From CAMEON01 sp045577755 (GTDB lineage: Bacteria; Bacillota; Clostridia; Oscillospirales; CAG-272): a stretch of 23,740 nt of DNA. Below the pieces are notes generated by a model that saw only the letters and a program-made list of their open reading frames with translations, ran no database searches and was not told where the DNA came from. The stretch covers positions 1-23,740 of the forward strand of contig JAZNJA010000196.1 of assembly GCA_045577755.1 (NCBI GenBank), read 5' to 3'. This document shows, one piece after another, positions 1 through 6,481 of this stretch. The translations under genes and the position numbers were made by a program. Position 1 is the stretch's first letter, and every line of letters begins with the position of its first letter.

Positions 1-1
1 A

Positions 2-183
2 GTGAAATATTCGCCTTACGGCGAATGTGAAATAATTCACTTCGTGAATTGTGAAATATTGCTCCCGTTGGTCGCAATGTGAAATAAAATTCGTTCCTTC
101 ACACGCCGTAGGCGTATTTCACTGCCGCAGGCAATTTCACACGCGCCAGCGTATTTCACTCGTTCCGCAGGAACGAATTTCAC
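2..183. repeat. Array of small hairpins joined by GTGAAAT / ATTTCAC
   Basis: GTGAAAT occurs at 2-8, 27-33, 51-57 and 79-85. Its reverse complement ATTTCAC occurs at 116-122, 134-140, 153-159 and 177-183, so the array is four units in one direction and four in the other. Between the joints sit short perfect or near-perfect hairpins: 9-26 (7-bp stem), 34-50 (7-bp), 58-78, 103-115 (ACGCC-GTA-GGCGT), 123-133, 141-152 and 160-176 (7-bp). The stem sequences differ while the joints are constant. The centre (86-102) holds an unpaired copy of one arm (AATTCGTTCC) of the last hairpin. No coding potential is evident. It resembles intergenic repeats seen in gut Clostridia; the mechanism is unknown. Confidence 0.85.
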
Positions 184-185
184 TG

Positions 186-219
186 AAAAAAGCCATTCGC
201 TTTTGCGAATGGCTTTTTT
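186..219. terminator. Bidirectional intrinsic terminator after tRNA-Trp
   Basis: A 10-bp stem AGCCATTCGC/GCGAATGGCT with a TTTT loop is flanked by A-runs on the left and T-runs on the right, so it can terminate transcription from either side. It lies 2 bases past the encoded CCA end of the minus-strand tRNA and most likely ends that transcript. Confidence 0.85.
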
Positions 220-221
220 CT

Positions 222-297
222 TGGCAGGGGCAGGAGGATTCGAACCCGCGACCCACGGTTTTGGAGACCGGTACTCTACCAGCTGAGCTATACCCCT
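222..297 (-). tRNA. tRNA-Trp (anticodon CCA)
   Basis: Read on the minus strand, this is a 76-nt cloverleaf. The 7-bp acceptor stem is AGGGGTA with TGCCCCT (one G-U pair). There is a D-arm, a 7-nt anticodon loop CTCCAAA giving anticodon CCA, and a T-arm with GGTTCGAATCC. The discriminator base is G and the terminal CCA is encoded (222-224). The top of the anticodon stem has a C-U mismatch. It delivers tryptophan at UGG codons. It stands alone, with its own promoter (312-340) and terminator (186-219). Confidence 0.95.
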
Positions 298-311
298 GTG
301 CAACGGGATAT

Positions 312-340
312 ATTATACCATACTTCTTTCAAAAAAGCAA
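312..340 (-). promoter_or_regulatory. Sigma-A-type promoter for tRNA-Trp
   Basis: On the minus strand, TTGCTT (335-340) and TATAAT (312-317) are separated by 17 bp. The start would fall about 7-10 bases before the tRNA 5' end. It diverges from the promoter at 403-431. Confidence 0.7.
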
Positions 341-402
341 GAGGTTTTTGAAAAAAATTCGAGTATTTTTCAACGAATTTTCCCCGAAAAACAGCTCTGT
401 GC

Positions 403-431
403 TTGACATTTGGGTGATTCAGGGGTATAAT
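403..431 (+). promoter_or_regulatory. Consensus sigma-A promoter of the TIM-barrel gene
   Basis: A perfect TTGACA (403-408) and perfect TATAAT (426-431) are separated by 17 bp. Transcription should begin near 438. This rules out the earlier in-frame start at 430 (inside the -10 box) for the downstream gene. Confidence 0.85.
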
Positions 432-483
432 GGGCGTAGAAACATCGGGACGGAATACCGTTTCGGAGGATGGGAGGCAAATC

Positions 484-1326
484 ATGATCCAAGGATTAGC
501 TATCTGGCATTATCCTCACAGAAGCATAGCGGACAATATCCGTTTTTTTGCCGCGCGGGGCTTTGCCTCGGTGAGCGTACACGGCGGCCAGCTGGTACGG
601 GCCTTGACCGATATCACGGTCTCGGAGGCGATCGCGGCGGCGGCCCGCGAGACCGGGGTCATACTGACGGTGCACTACGCCCTACCCAAGAATCACGGTG
701 CGGACACCGTGGCAGAGTATCGGCGGGGGATCTCTGTCCTTGCCCGCTGGCAACAGGTCCACGGTCTCATCTCGGTGCTGTCCTTTGACGTGCCCCAGGG
801 GATCCGCGATGACGTATACGGCTATATCCGCCTCGCAATAGAGCAGGTACCGGGCTGTCGGATCGCCGTGGAGGATTTCGGCCTGACTGCTGCTGAGCGG
901 GCTCAGCTGGTTCCCCTACGGGAGGAGCAGCGGTTTGGTTATCTGGTGGATATCGGGCATCTGTTCCTTCGTATCCGCGGGAAGAACAGCAGCGGTAAGG
1001 CTTTGTTTACCAACGCTCCTGACGAGCATCCGCCCATCCCGTGTCCCGATCACGCCGATTTCGCGGCAGCCCTGGCTTCCAAGGACTTTCCCGTCTGGGA
1101 GATCCATCTTCACAACAACAACGGCGTGGAGGATCTTCATTGGTTCCTGGAGGAGGGGGAAATGGATGTGGCGGCGGTGGCCCGCGCCCTGCAGGAATGG
1201 GGATTTGACGGGATCCTAACCCTGGAAAGCGCCCCCGGATTCCGTTTTGAATGCCGCGGCGCTGACGCCGACGAGGGGATCCTGCGCACCTTCGCGTACT
1301 GGCAGAGGCTGCAAGGGATGGTTTGA
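484..1326 (+). CDS. Sugar phosphate isomerase/epimerase-like TIM-barrel protein
   Basis: A 280-residue soluble protein of the xylose-isomerase-like TIM-barrel superfamily (AP-endonuclease 2 / sugar phosphate isomerase-epimerase fold). Candidate divalent-metal ligands lie at strand ends in the usual order: E130 in VEDFG, D156 and H159 in DIGHL, H208/H210 in IHLHNN, and E248 in LTLES. Length fits single-domain members. The start is the ATG at 484, with GGAGG at 472-476; earlier in-frame codons fall in the promoter. The family isomerises or epimerises sugars or related compounds, but the substrate cannot be read from sequence. It is monocistronic, between a perfect promoter and a strong terminator, and convergent with the helicase-like gene. 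An endonuclease IV-type role is less likely because the metal-site pattern is simpler. Confidence 0.8.
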   Translation: MIQGLAIWHYPHRSIADNIRFFAARGFASVSVHGGQLVRALTDITVSEAIAAAARETGVILTVHYALPKNHGADTVAEYRRGISVLARWQQVHGLISVLSFDVPQGIRDDVYGYIRLAIEQVPGCRIAVEDFGLTAAERAQLVPLREEQRFGYLVDIGHLFLRIRGKNSSGKALFTNAPDEHPPIPCPDHADFAAALASKDFPVWEIHLHNNNGVEDLHWFLEEGEMDVAAVARALQEWGFDGILTLESAPGFRFECRGADADEGILRTFAYWQRLQGMV

Positions 1327-1356
1327 TCCCCCCTACGCCCATGGACCGCACCACCC

Positions 1357-1393
1357 AAAAAGGGTGTCTCACAAGCTGTGGGACACCCTTTTC
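1357..1393. terminator. Bidirectional terminator between convergent genes
   Basis: A long stem AAAAGGGTGTC / GACACCCTTTT is extended inside by CAC/GTG around an AAGCT loop. A-rich and T-rich flanks allow use by the plus-strand TIM-barrel gene and the minus-strand helicase-like gene. Confidence 0.85.
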
Positions 1394-1430
1394 TTATGGA
1401 TAACGGCAGAGGATCGCGATCAACGGGCAA

Positions 1431-4229
1431 TCATCCCTCCGTGGCCGTCTCGTCTGAGGCTTTCTCCGTTCCGTTTTCGGCGGACGCTTCCTCCTCGGCC
1501 GTCTCGGCGGGATCGGAGGTATGGCGCAGATAGATACCGGGATAGCAGCAGACGTCCTTCTTGCCGAGGTACGAGCGGCTTTCGCCCAGAATGAGGAACT
1601 TCTGTCCCATCTCACGGCGGGTATACTGGAACTTGGAGGAATCCAGCACGTGGCTGACGTACTTCTCAAAAGCCTTGACCGACACATCGGCTCGGGCAAT
1701 GACCGAGGGACAAGCGTAGGACCATCTCCAAAGCAGGCGGTGGAACCAACCACCGCGGACGAAAATGTAGCGAGGGTTGGAGCGGTCAATGGGGGACAGC
1801 ATCTCGGTCAGAGCCGTCTGGTAAACCATCTGCTCCCGAATGGGGCAGTTATCCAGGTACACGTGGAAGCCGCCGCGCTCGGTGTCCTTGCGCATGACCA
1901 GGGTGGAATCCTTGCCGGTCAGCTTCAGCTCCTTCAGTCCCTCGTGCAGAGCCGTACACAGTCCGCGTATGGATTGCGTCGCGGTGATATTGTGTACCCA
2001 TATACGCCCCACATGGAGGATGAACAACACGCTCCACACCAGTATGGCAATATCGAAGAGCAACAGGACCAAGCCCGCAATCAGCATACGGGGATCGTTC
2101 AGTGCGATCAGGATCAGCATCAGTAAAACCGGCATGAGTCGCCAGCCAAAGAGATGGCCGGCCACGGACAGCCCCAAGCCGATCACGTTGAAGGGAGTGA
2201 AAACGGGCACCCGTGCCGTCTTGGGAACGAAAACCTCGGCAGAGGGGATGGAGCGCTCCGCGGTCGCGTTTTTCCAGATCCGGGCAGTGTTTTCCCGGGA
2301 GGCGGCTTGCTTCAGGGAGAGCAGATTCCGCACCGCAAGAACGGGGTCCTCTTTTCCGCCGGACGTAGCGATATTCAGGCGGTCGATTCCCGCTTCCAGG
2401 TCTTTCGTACCATCGTTGGGGCCGAAGTAACAGACGAATCGACGGCGCAGCTCACGGTACTCGTAGGATCTGGCCTCCAGGCCCTCGGCGGACATACGGG
2501 CCGTCAAGCGCATGGTGGATTCCTCCTCCGCGGAGCAGGCGGGCTCTACCGTGACCATGTGCCAATGGTGCAGTACCCGATCGGGATACTCGCCGGTGGC
2601 ATACAGGATCCGTCCGCGGACGCGGGATTCATCAGCGAAGGTGGCGGCGGTGTAGGCCGAGATCAGCACGTTGACACAGGAAATATCCTCCGCGTGGTAC
2701 ATGGATTCGGCCGTACCCAGCAGGATCTTCACGTGTCCGTTCTTCAAAAGCCACAGGGCGGCGGGTAAGCGGTCCTTCCCTCGGTGGAAGCGGATCAGGC
2801 TATACCCAATGGACTCTATGGGCGTCACATCGGTGGCGCTTCGCAAGGCCGCGCTGTGTTCCGGGAGCGCGTGGGCAGCGGCATCGGGCAGCAGGAGAGC
2901 ATCCTCCAGAAGGCACCCCACCGGGAGAGCTGAACAGCGATTGCGGAGGGTCTCCAGAATGGGGATCATGCCGATCTGCAAAAACCGATAGGCACCGCCC
3001 AGACGGGCCAGCTCCTCAGAGCGGGGCGCGTCGGTAATGACGATCCCGCGGAAGTCCTCACCCAGGACCTTGGCTTCGCTTTCAACAATGGCGGCAACTC
3101 CCTCCAGCTTATCGGGGGTAGAGGCCAGCACACGGCGGAGCTTATCGTTGATGACGAGACGCACGGTACGGTTCTCCATCACGTGGTGCCGCTTGAAGAC
3201 CTCGCTCAGCCGCTCCTGCTCCTCGCCTCGGAGGAAGGTACGGCTCTCCAGCAGGAAATCAAAGGCCTTCTGAACCTCCTCAATGGAGGGCTTTTCAATG
3301 GAGAATCGACCGCTCAGCTTGTGGTAGACCGTCAGATTTACCGAATGACCGTAGTCCTGGAGCACGGCCAGAACAGCCAGGATGGCCTCACGGTGGTTGT
3401 ACAGGTACTCGCGGTTCTTCCTGTACAGATGCTCCACACGGTAGTTGATCTCCCCCATGAAGTCCAGCTTCATGGCCTCGGCAACCGCCTCGTCCACGCC
3501 CTTACGGAAGCCCTTCACCGCGGCAGCCTCGATGTCGGTAAGTTGGTTGAGGTAGATCAGATCCCGATGGGAGCAGAGAGCGCCACACTTGACCAGCTCG
3601 GGGATACAGACCTCGTCGGCGACCTCACCGCAGAGGGCGATGAACTTGTTCCACTCCTCGGCGCGAAGGTCATGAGGAAGGCAGGAGGTCAGGGCGACGG
3701 TGCGGATCTCGTTGCCCAGAATGGCGAAAAAGGTCTCCAGAGCGGCGAGGCGCTCGGAGCCGATATGGTAGGCGTCATCGATGAGAATATTGCGGATACC
3801 GCTCTCACGGACCAGGGTGACAATATCAAAATTCCGATAGTCCGCAGTTTCCTCACCGTCGTCCACCGACAGCTTATTGACAGCGGCATACAGAGCCTGA
3901 TAGGTCACGGCGGTCACAAGGGCGGGGGTGTGGAGATCGTAGGACAGGTAGGCAGATGGGTCCCTTCGTGCCTCTTCGGGGAGAAAGCGGGTCTGAAAAA
4001 CCTTCCCCCAGCGGTTTCTGGTAAAACTGTCAGCGGACAGAATGAGACAGGGCTGGCCCATGCGGCGTAACAGCTCCAAGCCAATGGCACGCTTTCCGCT
4101 GCCGTAGGGGGCGACCACGTGGAGCTTACCCACGTCTGCCCGTCCCTCCAGCCGCTCCAATAACAGTCGCTGATGCTCATGCCATTCGCCGCTATAAGTT
4201 ACAGAGTCAAACGTTGCTTTTATTTTCAT
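1431..4229 (-). CDS. SF2 helicase-like ATPase with C-terminal membrane anchor
   Basis: A 932-residue protein. The N-terminal half reads as a superfamily 2 (type I/III restriction-like) motor: HEHQ near 17-20, Walker A APYGSGKR at 40-47 (K46), motif II as DDAYH at 151-155 (consensus DEAH/DECHH), and motif III as LTSCLP near 180-185. A second RecA-like lobe includes VKILLGTAE near 496 and SRVRGRIL near 535, standing in for motifs V/VI. A hydrophobic stretch at about 680-745 gives two or three membrane helices, followed by a soluble C-terminal domain of about 185 residues that I do not recognise. The ATG at 4229 is chosen because GAGGTG lies just upstream and a promoter sits at 4272-4300; the longer frame would begin near the transcription start. 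No nuclease or methylase is adjacent. Unwinding activity is unproven; a membrane-tethered nucleic-acid translocase or NTP-driven switch, possibly in defence or DNA uptake, is only inference. Confidence 0.7.
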   Translation of the reverse strand: MKIKATFDSVTYSGEWHEHQRLLLERLEGRADVGKLHVVAPYGSGKRAIGLELLRRMGQPCLILSADSFTRNRWGKVFQTRFLPEEARRDPSAYLSYDLHTPALVTAVTYQALYAAVNKLSVDDGEETADYRNFDIVTLVRESGIRNILIDDAYHIGSERLAALETFFAILGNEIRTVALTSCLPHDLRAEEWNKFIALCGEVADEVCIPELVKCGALCSHRDLIYLNQLTDIEAAAVKGFRKGVDEAVAEAMKLDFMGEINYRVEHLYRKNREYLYNHREAILAVLAVLQDYGHSVNLTVYHKLSGRFSIEKPSIEEVQKAFDFLLESRTFLRGEEQERLSEVFKRHHVMENRTVRLVINDKLRRVLASTPDKLEGVAAIVESEAKVLGEDFRGIVITDAPRSEELARLGGAYRFLQIGMIPILETLRNRCSALPVGCLLEDALLLPDAAAHALPEHSAALRSATDVTPIESIGYSLIRFHRGKDRLPAALWLLKNGHVKILLGTAESMYHAEDISCVNVLISAYTAATFADESRVRGRILYATGEYPDRVLHHWHMVTVEPACSAEEESTMRLTARMSAEGLEARSYEYRELRRRFVCYFGPNDGTKDLEAGIDRLNIATSGGKEDPVLAVRNLLSLKQAASRENTARIWKNATAERSIPSAEVFVPKTARVPVFTPFNVIGLGLSVAGHLFGWRLMPVLLMLILIALNDPRMLIAGLVLLLFDIAILVWSVLFILHVGRIWVHNITATQSIRGLCTALHEGLKELKLTGKDSTLVMRKDTERGGFHVYLDNCPIREQMVYQTALTEMLSPIDRSNPRYIFVRGGWFHRLLWRWSYACPSVIARADVSVKAFEKYVSHVLDSSKFQYTRREMGQKFLILGESRSYLGKKDVCCYPGIYLRHTSDPAETAEEEASAENGTEKASDETATEG

Positions 4230-4271
4230 GCAGCACCTCGAATGCAAAGTGTACGAATGATATTCCATTTT

Positions 4272-4300
4272 ATTATAGCACATAATTGTTCGTTTGTAAA
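4272..4300 (-). promoter_or_regulatory. Sigma-A-type promoter of the helicase-like gene
   Basis: On the minus strand, TTTACA (4295-4300) and a perfect TATAAT (4272-4277) are separated by 17 bp. The leader to the ATG at 4229 is about 35 nt. Confidence 0.75.
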
Positions 4301-4506
4301 TATTAAATTGTAAACATTATTGATCATCCGTATGACTTCCCGCGGAAATCTGCAATCTTGCCGTGGGGTTTACACGTTTTTTGTCAAAGTAGGGCGCTCC
4401 CTCCCCTTTTCGGCACGAATGTCCTCAGAAGGAGCAAGGCCGTTCCGAGCTCGCTCCCAAGCCTCTTGCGCTCAATGAAATTTCTCATCCAAGACACGAA
4501 TATTTC
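4301..4506. other. Intergenic stretch without a recognisable gene
   Basis: Between the divergent helicase-like and rubrerythrin promoters lie about 200 bases with no open frame carrying a ribosome binding site and no tRNA or clear terminator. A pyrimidine-rich block (4395-4420) is present. Nothing here could be assigned. Confidence 0.5.
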
Positions 4507-4535
4507 TTGACAGGTCGGGTATGATATGCTATAAT
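4507..4535 (+). promoter_or_regulatory. Consensus sigma-A promoter of rubrerythrin
   Basis: A perfect TTGACA (4507-4512) and perfect TATAAT (4530-4535) are separated by 17 bp. The start would be near 4542. This predicts very strong expression. Confidence 0.85.
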
Positions 4536-4542
4536 AGTAGCG

Positions 4543-4557
4543 CACGGTACGACCGTG
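4543..4557. promoter_or_regulatory. Perfect inverted repeat at the rubrerythrin start site
   Basis: CACGGT-ACG-ACCGTG lies immediately after the expected transcription start. It could be a repressor operator or a 5' RNA hairpin that stabilises the message. It does not match the PerR box as I know it. Confidence 0.5.
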
Positions 4558-4592
4558 TCAGATTGTCTACATCACGAAACGGAGGAAGAAAC

Positions 4593-5129
4593 ATGAACAA
4601 GTACGCAGGCACTCAAACCGAGAAGAACCTGGAGGCTGCCTTTGCCGGTGAGTCCCAGGCGCGCAACAAGTATACCTATTTCGCTTCGGTCGCCAAGAAG
4701 GAGGGCTACGAGCAGATCGCCGCTCTGTTCCAGAAGACCGCTGACAACGAAAAGGAGCATGCCAAGCTGTGGTTCAAGGAACTGGAGGGCATCGGCGACA
4801 CCGCCGCCAACCTGCTGGCCGCCGCCGAGGGCGAGAATTACGAGTGGACCGATATGTACGAGGGCTTTGCCAAGACCGCCGAGGAAGAGGGCTTCCACGC
4901 GCTGGCTGTTAAATTCCGTCTGGTGGCCGCTATCGAGCGTCAGCACGAGGAGCGTTACCGCGCCCTGCTGAAGAACGTGGAGACCGCCGAGGTCTTTGAG
5001 AAGAGCGAGATCAAGGTCTGGGAGTGCCGCAACTGCGGTCACATCGTCGTGGGCAAGAAGGCTCCCGAGATCTGCCCCACCTGCGCCCATCCCAAGGCAT
5101 ACTTCGAGGTTCACGCGGCCAACTACTGA
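4593..5129 (+). CDS. rbr: Rubrerythrin
   Basis: A 178-residue cytoplasmic non-haem iron peroxidase that reduces hydrogen peroxide in anaerobes using electrons from rubredoxin or NAD(P)H:rubredoxin oxidoreductase. The N-terminal four-helix ferritin-like domain (about 1-140) carries E20, the pair E53-x-x-H56, acidic residues around 97-99 and the pair E115-x-x-H118, which match the di-iron ligands of classical rubrerythrin. The C-terminal rubredoxin-like domain has two CxxC knuckles (ECRNCG and ICPTCA) for one iron. Length is typical. The ATG at 4593 follows GGAGGA by 7-8 bases; the upstream extension of this frame contains the promoter and is not coding. It is monocistronic, with a consensus promoter and a strong terminator. 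Confidence 0.97.
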   Translation: MNKYAGTQTEKNLEAAFAGESQARNKYTYFASVAKKEGYEQIAALFQKTADNEKEHAKLWFKELEGIGDTAANLLAAAEGENYEWTDMYEGFAKTAEEEGFHALAVKFRLVAAIERQHEERYRALLKNVETAEVFEKSEIKVWECRNCGHIVVGKKAPEICPTCAHPKAYFEVHAANY

Positions 5130-5145
5130 TTTCACGAAGCTTCCC

Positions 5146-5173
5146 AAAACCCCTCCCCTGCGGAGGGGTTTTG
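5146..5173 (+). terminator. Rubrerythrin terminator
   Basis: A stem AAAACCCCTCC / GGAGGGGTTTT with a short CCTGC loop ends in a T-run, 17 bases after the rubrerythrin stop. Confidence 0.85.
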
Positions 5174-5224
5174 TCTTCTGCGGCAGCCTCCCGCAAAAAA
5201 TCTCCCGTGTTTTTTCCGCATATC

Positions 5225-5253
5225 TTGAAAGTTTTCCCCATCTGTGCTATAAT
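5225..5253 (+). promoter_or_regulatory. Promoter of the EutH-like operon
   Basis: TTGAAA (5225-5230) and TATAAT (5248-5253) are separated by 17 bp. The leader of about 58 nt contains an AGGCGG...CCGCCT inverted repeat (5272-5302) just before the ribosome binding site. Confidence 0.75.
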
Positions 5254-5317
5254 GGAGCCAAAGAACCACGCAGGCGGCCGCTTTTCCGCGGGCATACCGC
5301 CTTGAGGGAGTACGGCT

Positions 5318-6436
5318 ATGACCTTTACCAAGATCCTGTTCATGATTTTTGCCCTGTTCGCCGTGGCGGGCGGGGTGGACTATATCCTCTCGAACCGATT
5401 TGGCCTCGGTAAGGCCTTCGAGCGGGGCATCACCACCATGGGACCTCTGGCCCTGACCATGATCGGCATGATGGTGCTGGCCCCTGTGCTGGCCGACCTC
5501 CTCTCCCCCGTGATCCTGCCCCTGTTCAACCTGATCGGGGTGGATCCCACCATGCTCGCGGGGTCTCTCCTGGCCTGTGATATGGGCGGCGCGCCCCTGG
5601 CCGATCGGTTGGCCAACGACCCCGAGGGAGCCTTATTGGGCGGTATGGTCTGCTCCTCCCTTCTGGGCGTGACCGTCACCTTCACCATCCCCGTATCCAT
5701 GGGGATCCTGCTGCCCGAGGACCGCTCCTACGCCGCCAAGGGGATCCTCTGCGGCATCATCACGGTCCCTCTGGGCATCCTCGTGGGCGGCCTGGTAGCG
5801 GGGATCGCGCCGCTGAAGGTGCTGCTCAACCTCCTCCCTACCCTTCTCCCCGCTCTGCTCATCGCTCTAGGGCTGTGGAAGTTTGAGAAGGTCATCATCA
5901 AGCTCTTTAGCTGGTTCGGGCGGATCATGACCGCCGTATCGGTGCTGGGCCTGCTCCTGGCCCTGTTCCGGAAGCTGACGGGATGGGTGCTGATCTCTAC
6001 CCTGGCTCCCGTGGAGGACGCCATTCTGGTGATCGGGGAGATCGCCCTGCTTTTGGCGGGAGCGTTTCCCATGATGCACCTCATCGCCAAGCTCTTGAAC
6101 CGCCCTCTGCTGGCCTTGGGGCGCAGAATGGGGGTCAACGCCGTGTCGGTCACGGGACTGCTCTCCACCACGGTCAACTCCATCGCCACCTTTGATACCG
6201 TCAAGGACATGGACCCCCGCGGGAAGGTGCTGAACATGGCCTTCGCCGTCTCGGCGGCCTTCGTCTTCGGGGATCACCTGGCCTTCGCGGGCGGGTGGAA
6301 TCCCGAGGCTATTCCCGCCATGATGGTGGCTAAGCTGACAGCGGGAGCGACGGCTCTTGCGCTGGCTCTGGCGGTCACGCGGGGCATGAAATCCTCGGCT
6401 TCCACCGCGGAAGAAACCAAGAACTCCACCGTGTGA
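5318..6436 (+). CDS. EutH-family (ethanolamine permease-like) membrane protein
   Basis: A 372-residue integral membrane protein with about ten hydrophobic segments. It resembles EutH, the ethanolamine transporter of the eut pathway: an N-terminal FAVAGGVDYILSNRFGLG, a conserved ACDMGGAPLA motif near residues 87-96, and a TVNSIATFDTVKDM region near 288-301, followed by FGDHLAFAGG. The ATG at 5318 has GGGAG 7 bases upstream. The phosphoesterase gene follows after 45 bases on the same strand. None of the other ethanolamine genes (lyase, microcompartment shell, reactivase) lies in the window, so the true substrate could be ethanolamine, a related small amine, or something else. The gene symbol is withheld for that reason. 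Confidence 0.85.
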   Translation: MTFTKILFMIFALFAVAGGVDYILSNRFGLGKAFERGITTMGPLALTMIGMMVLAPVLADLLSPVILPLFNLIGVDPTMLAGSLLACDMGGAPLADRLANDPEGALLGGMVCSSLLGVTVTFTIPVSMGILLPEDRSYAAKGILCGIITVPLGILVGGLVAGIAPLKVLLNLLPTLLPALLIALGLWKFEKVIIKLFSWFGRIMTAVSVLGLLLALFRKLTGWVLISTLAPVEDAILVIGEIALLLAGAFPMMHLIAKLLNRPLLALGRRMGVNAVSVTGLLSTTVNSIATFDTVKDMDPRGKVLNMAFAVSAAFVFGDHLAFAGGWNPEAIPAMMVAKLTAGATALALALAVTRGMKSSASTAEETKNSTV

Positions 6437-6481
6437 TCATCCGATACCCCCAAACACAATCCACCACGAAAGGAAACCGCC

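Noticed and set aside
2..183. Possible CRISPR array (regular short repeats)
   Set aside because: The constant unit is only 7 bases, the intervening segments are self-complementary hairpins of 11-30 bases, orientation flips in the middle, and no cas gene is present.
37..303. Minus-strand frame of 88 codons at the left edge
   Set aside because: It reads through tRNA-Trp, its terminator and the hairpin array; this is a common spurious annotation.
1431..4229. A multi-gene phage-defence island around the helicase-like gene
   Set aside because: Both neighbours (a sugar isomerase-like enzyme and rubrerythrin) look like ordinary metabolism or stress genes; no nuclease, methylase or other defence gene lies nearby.
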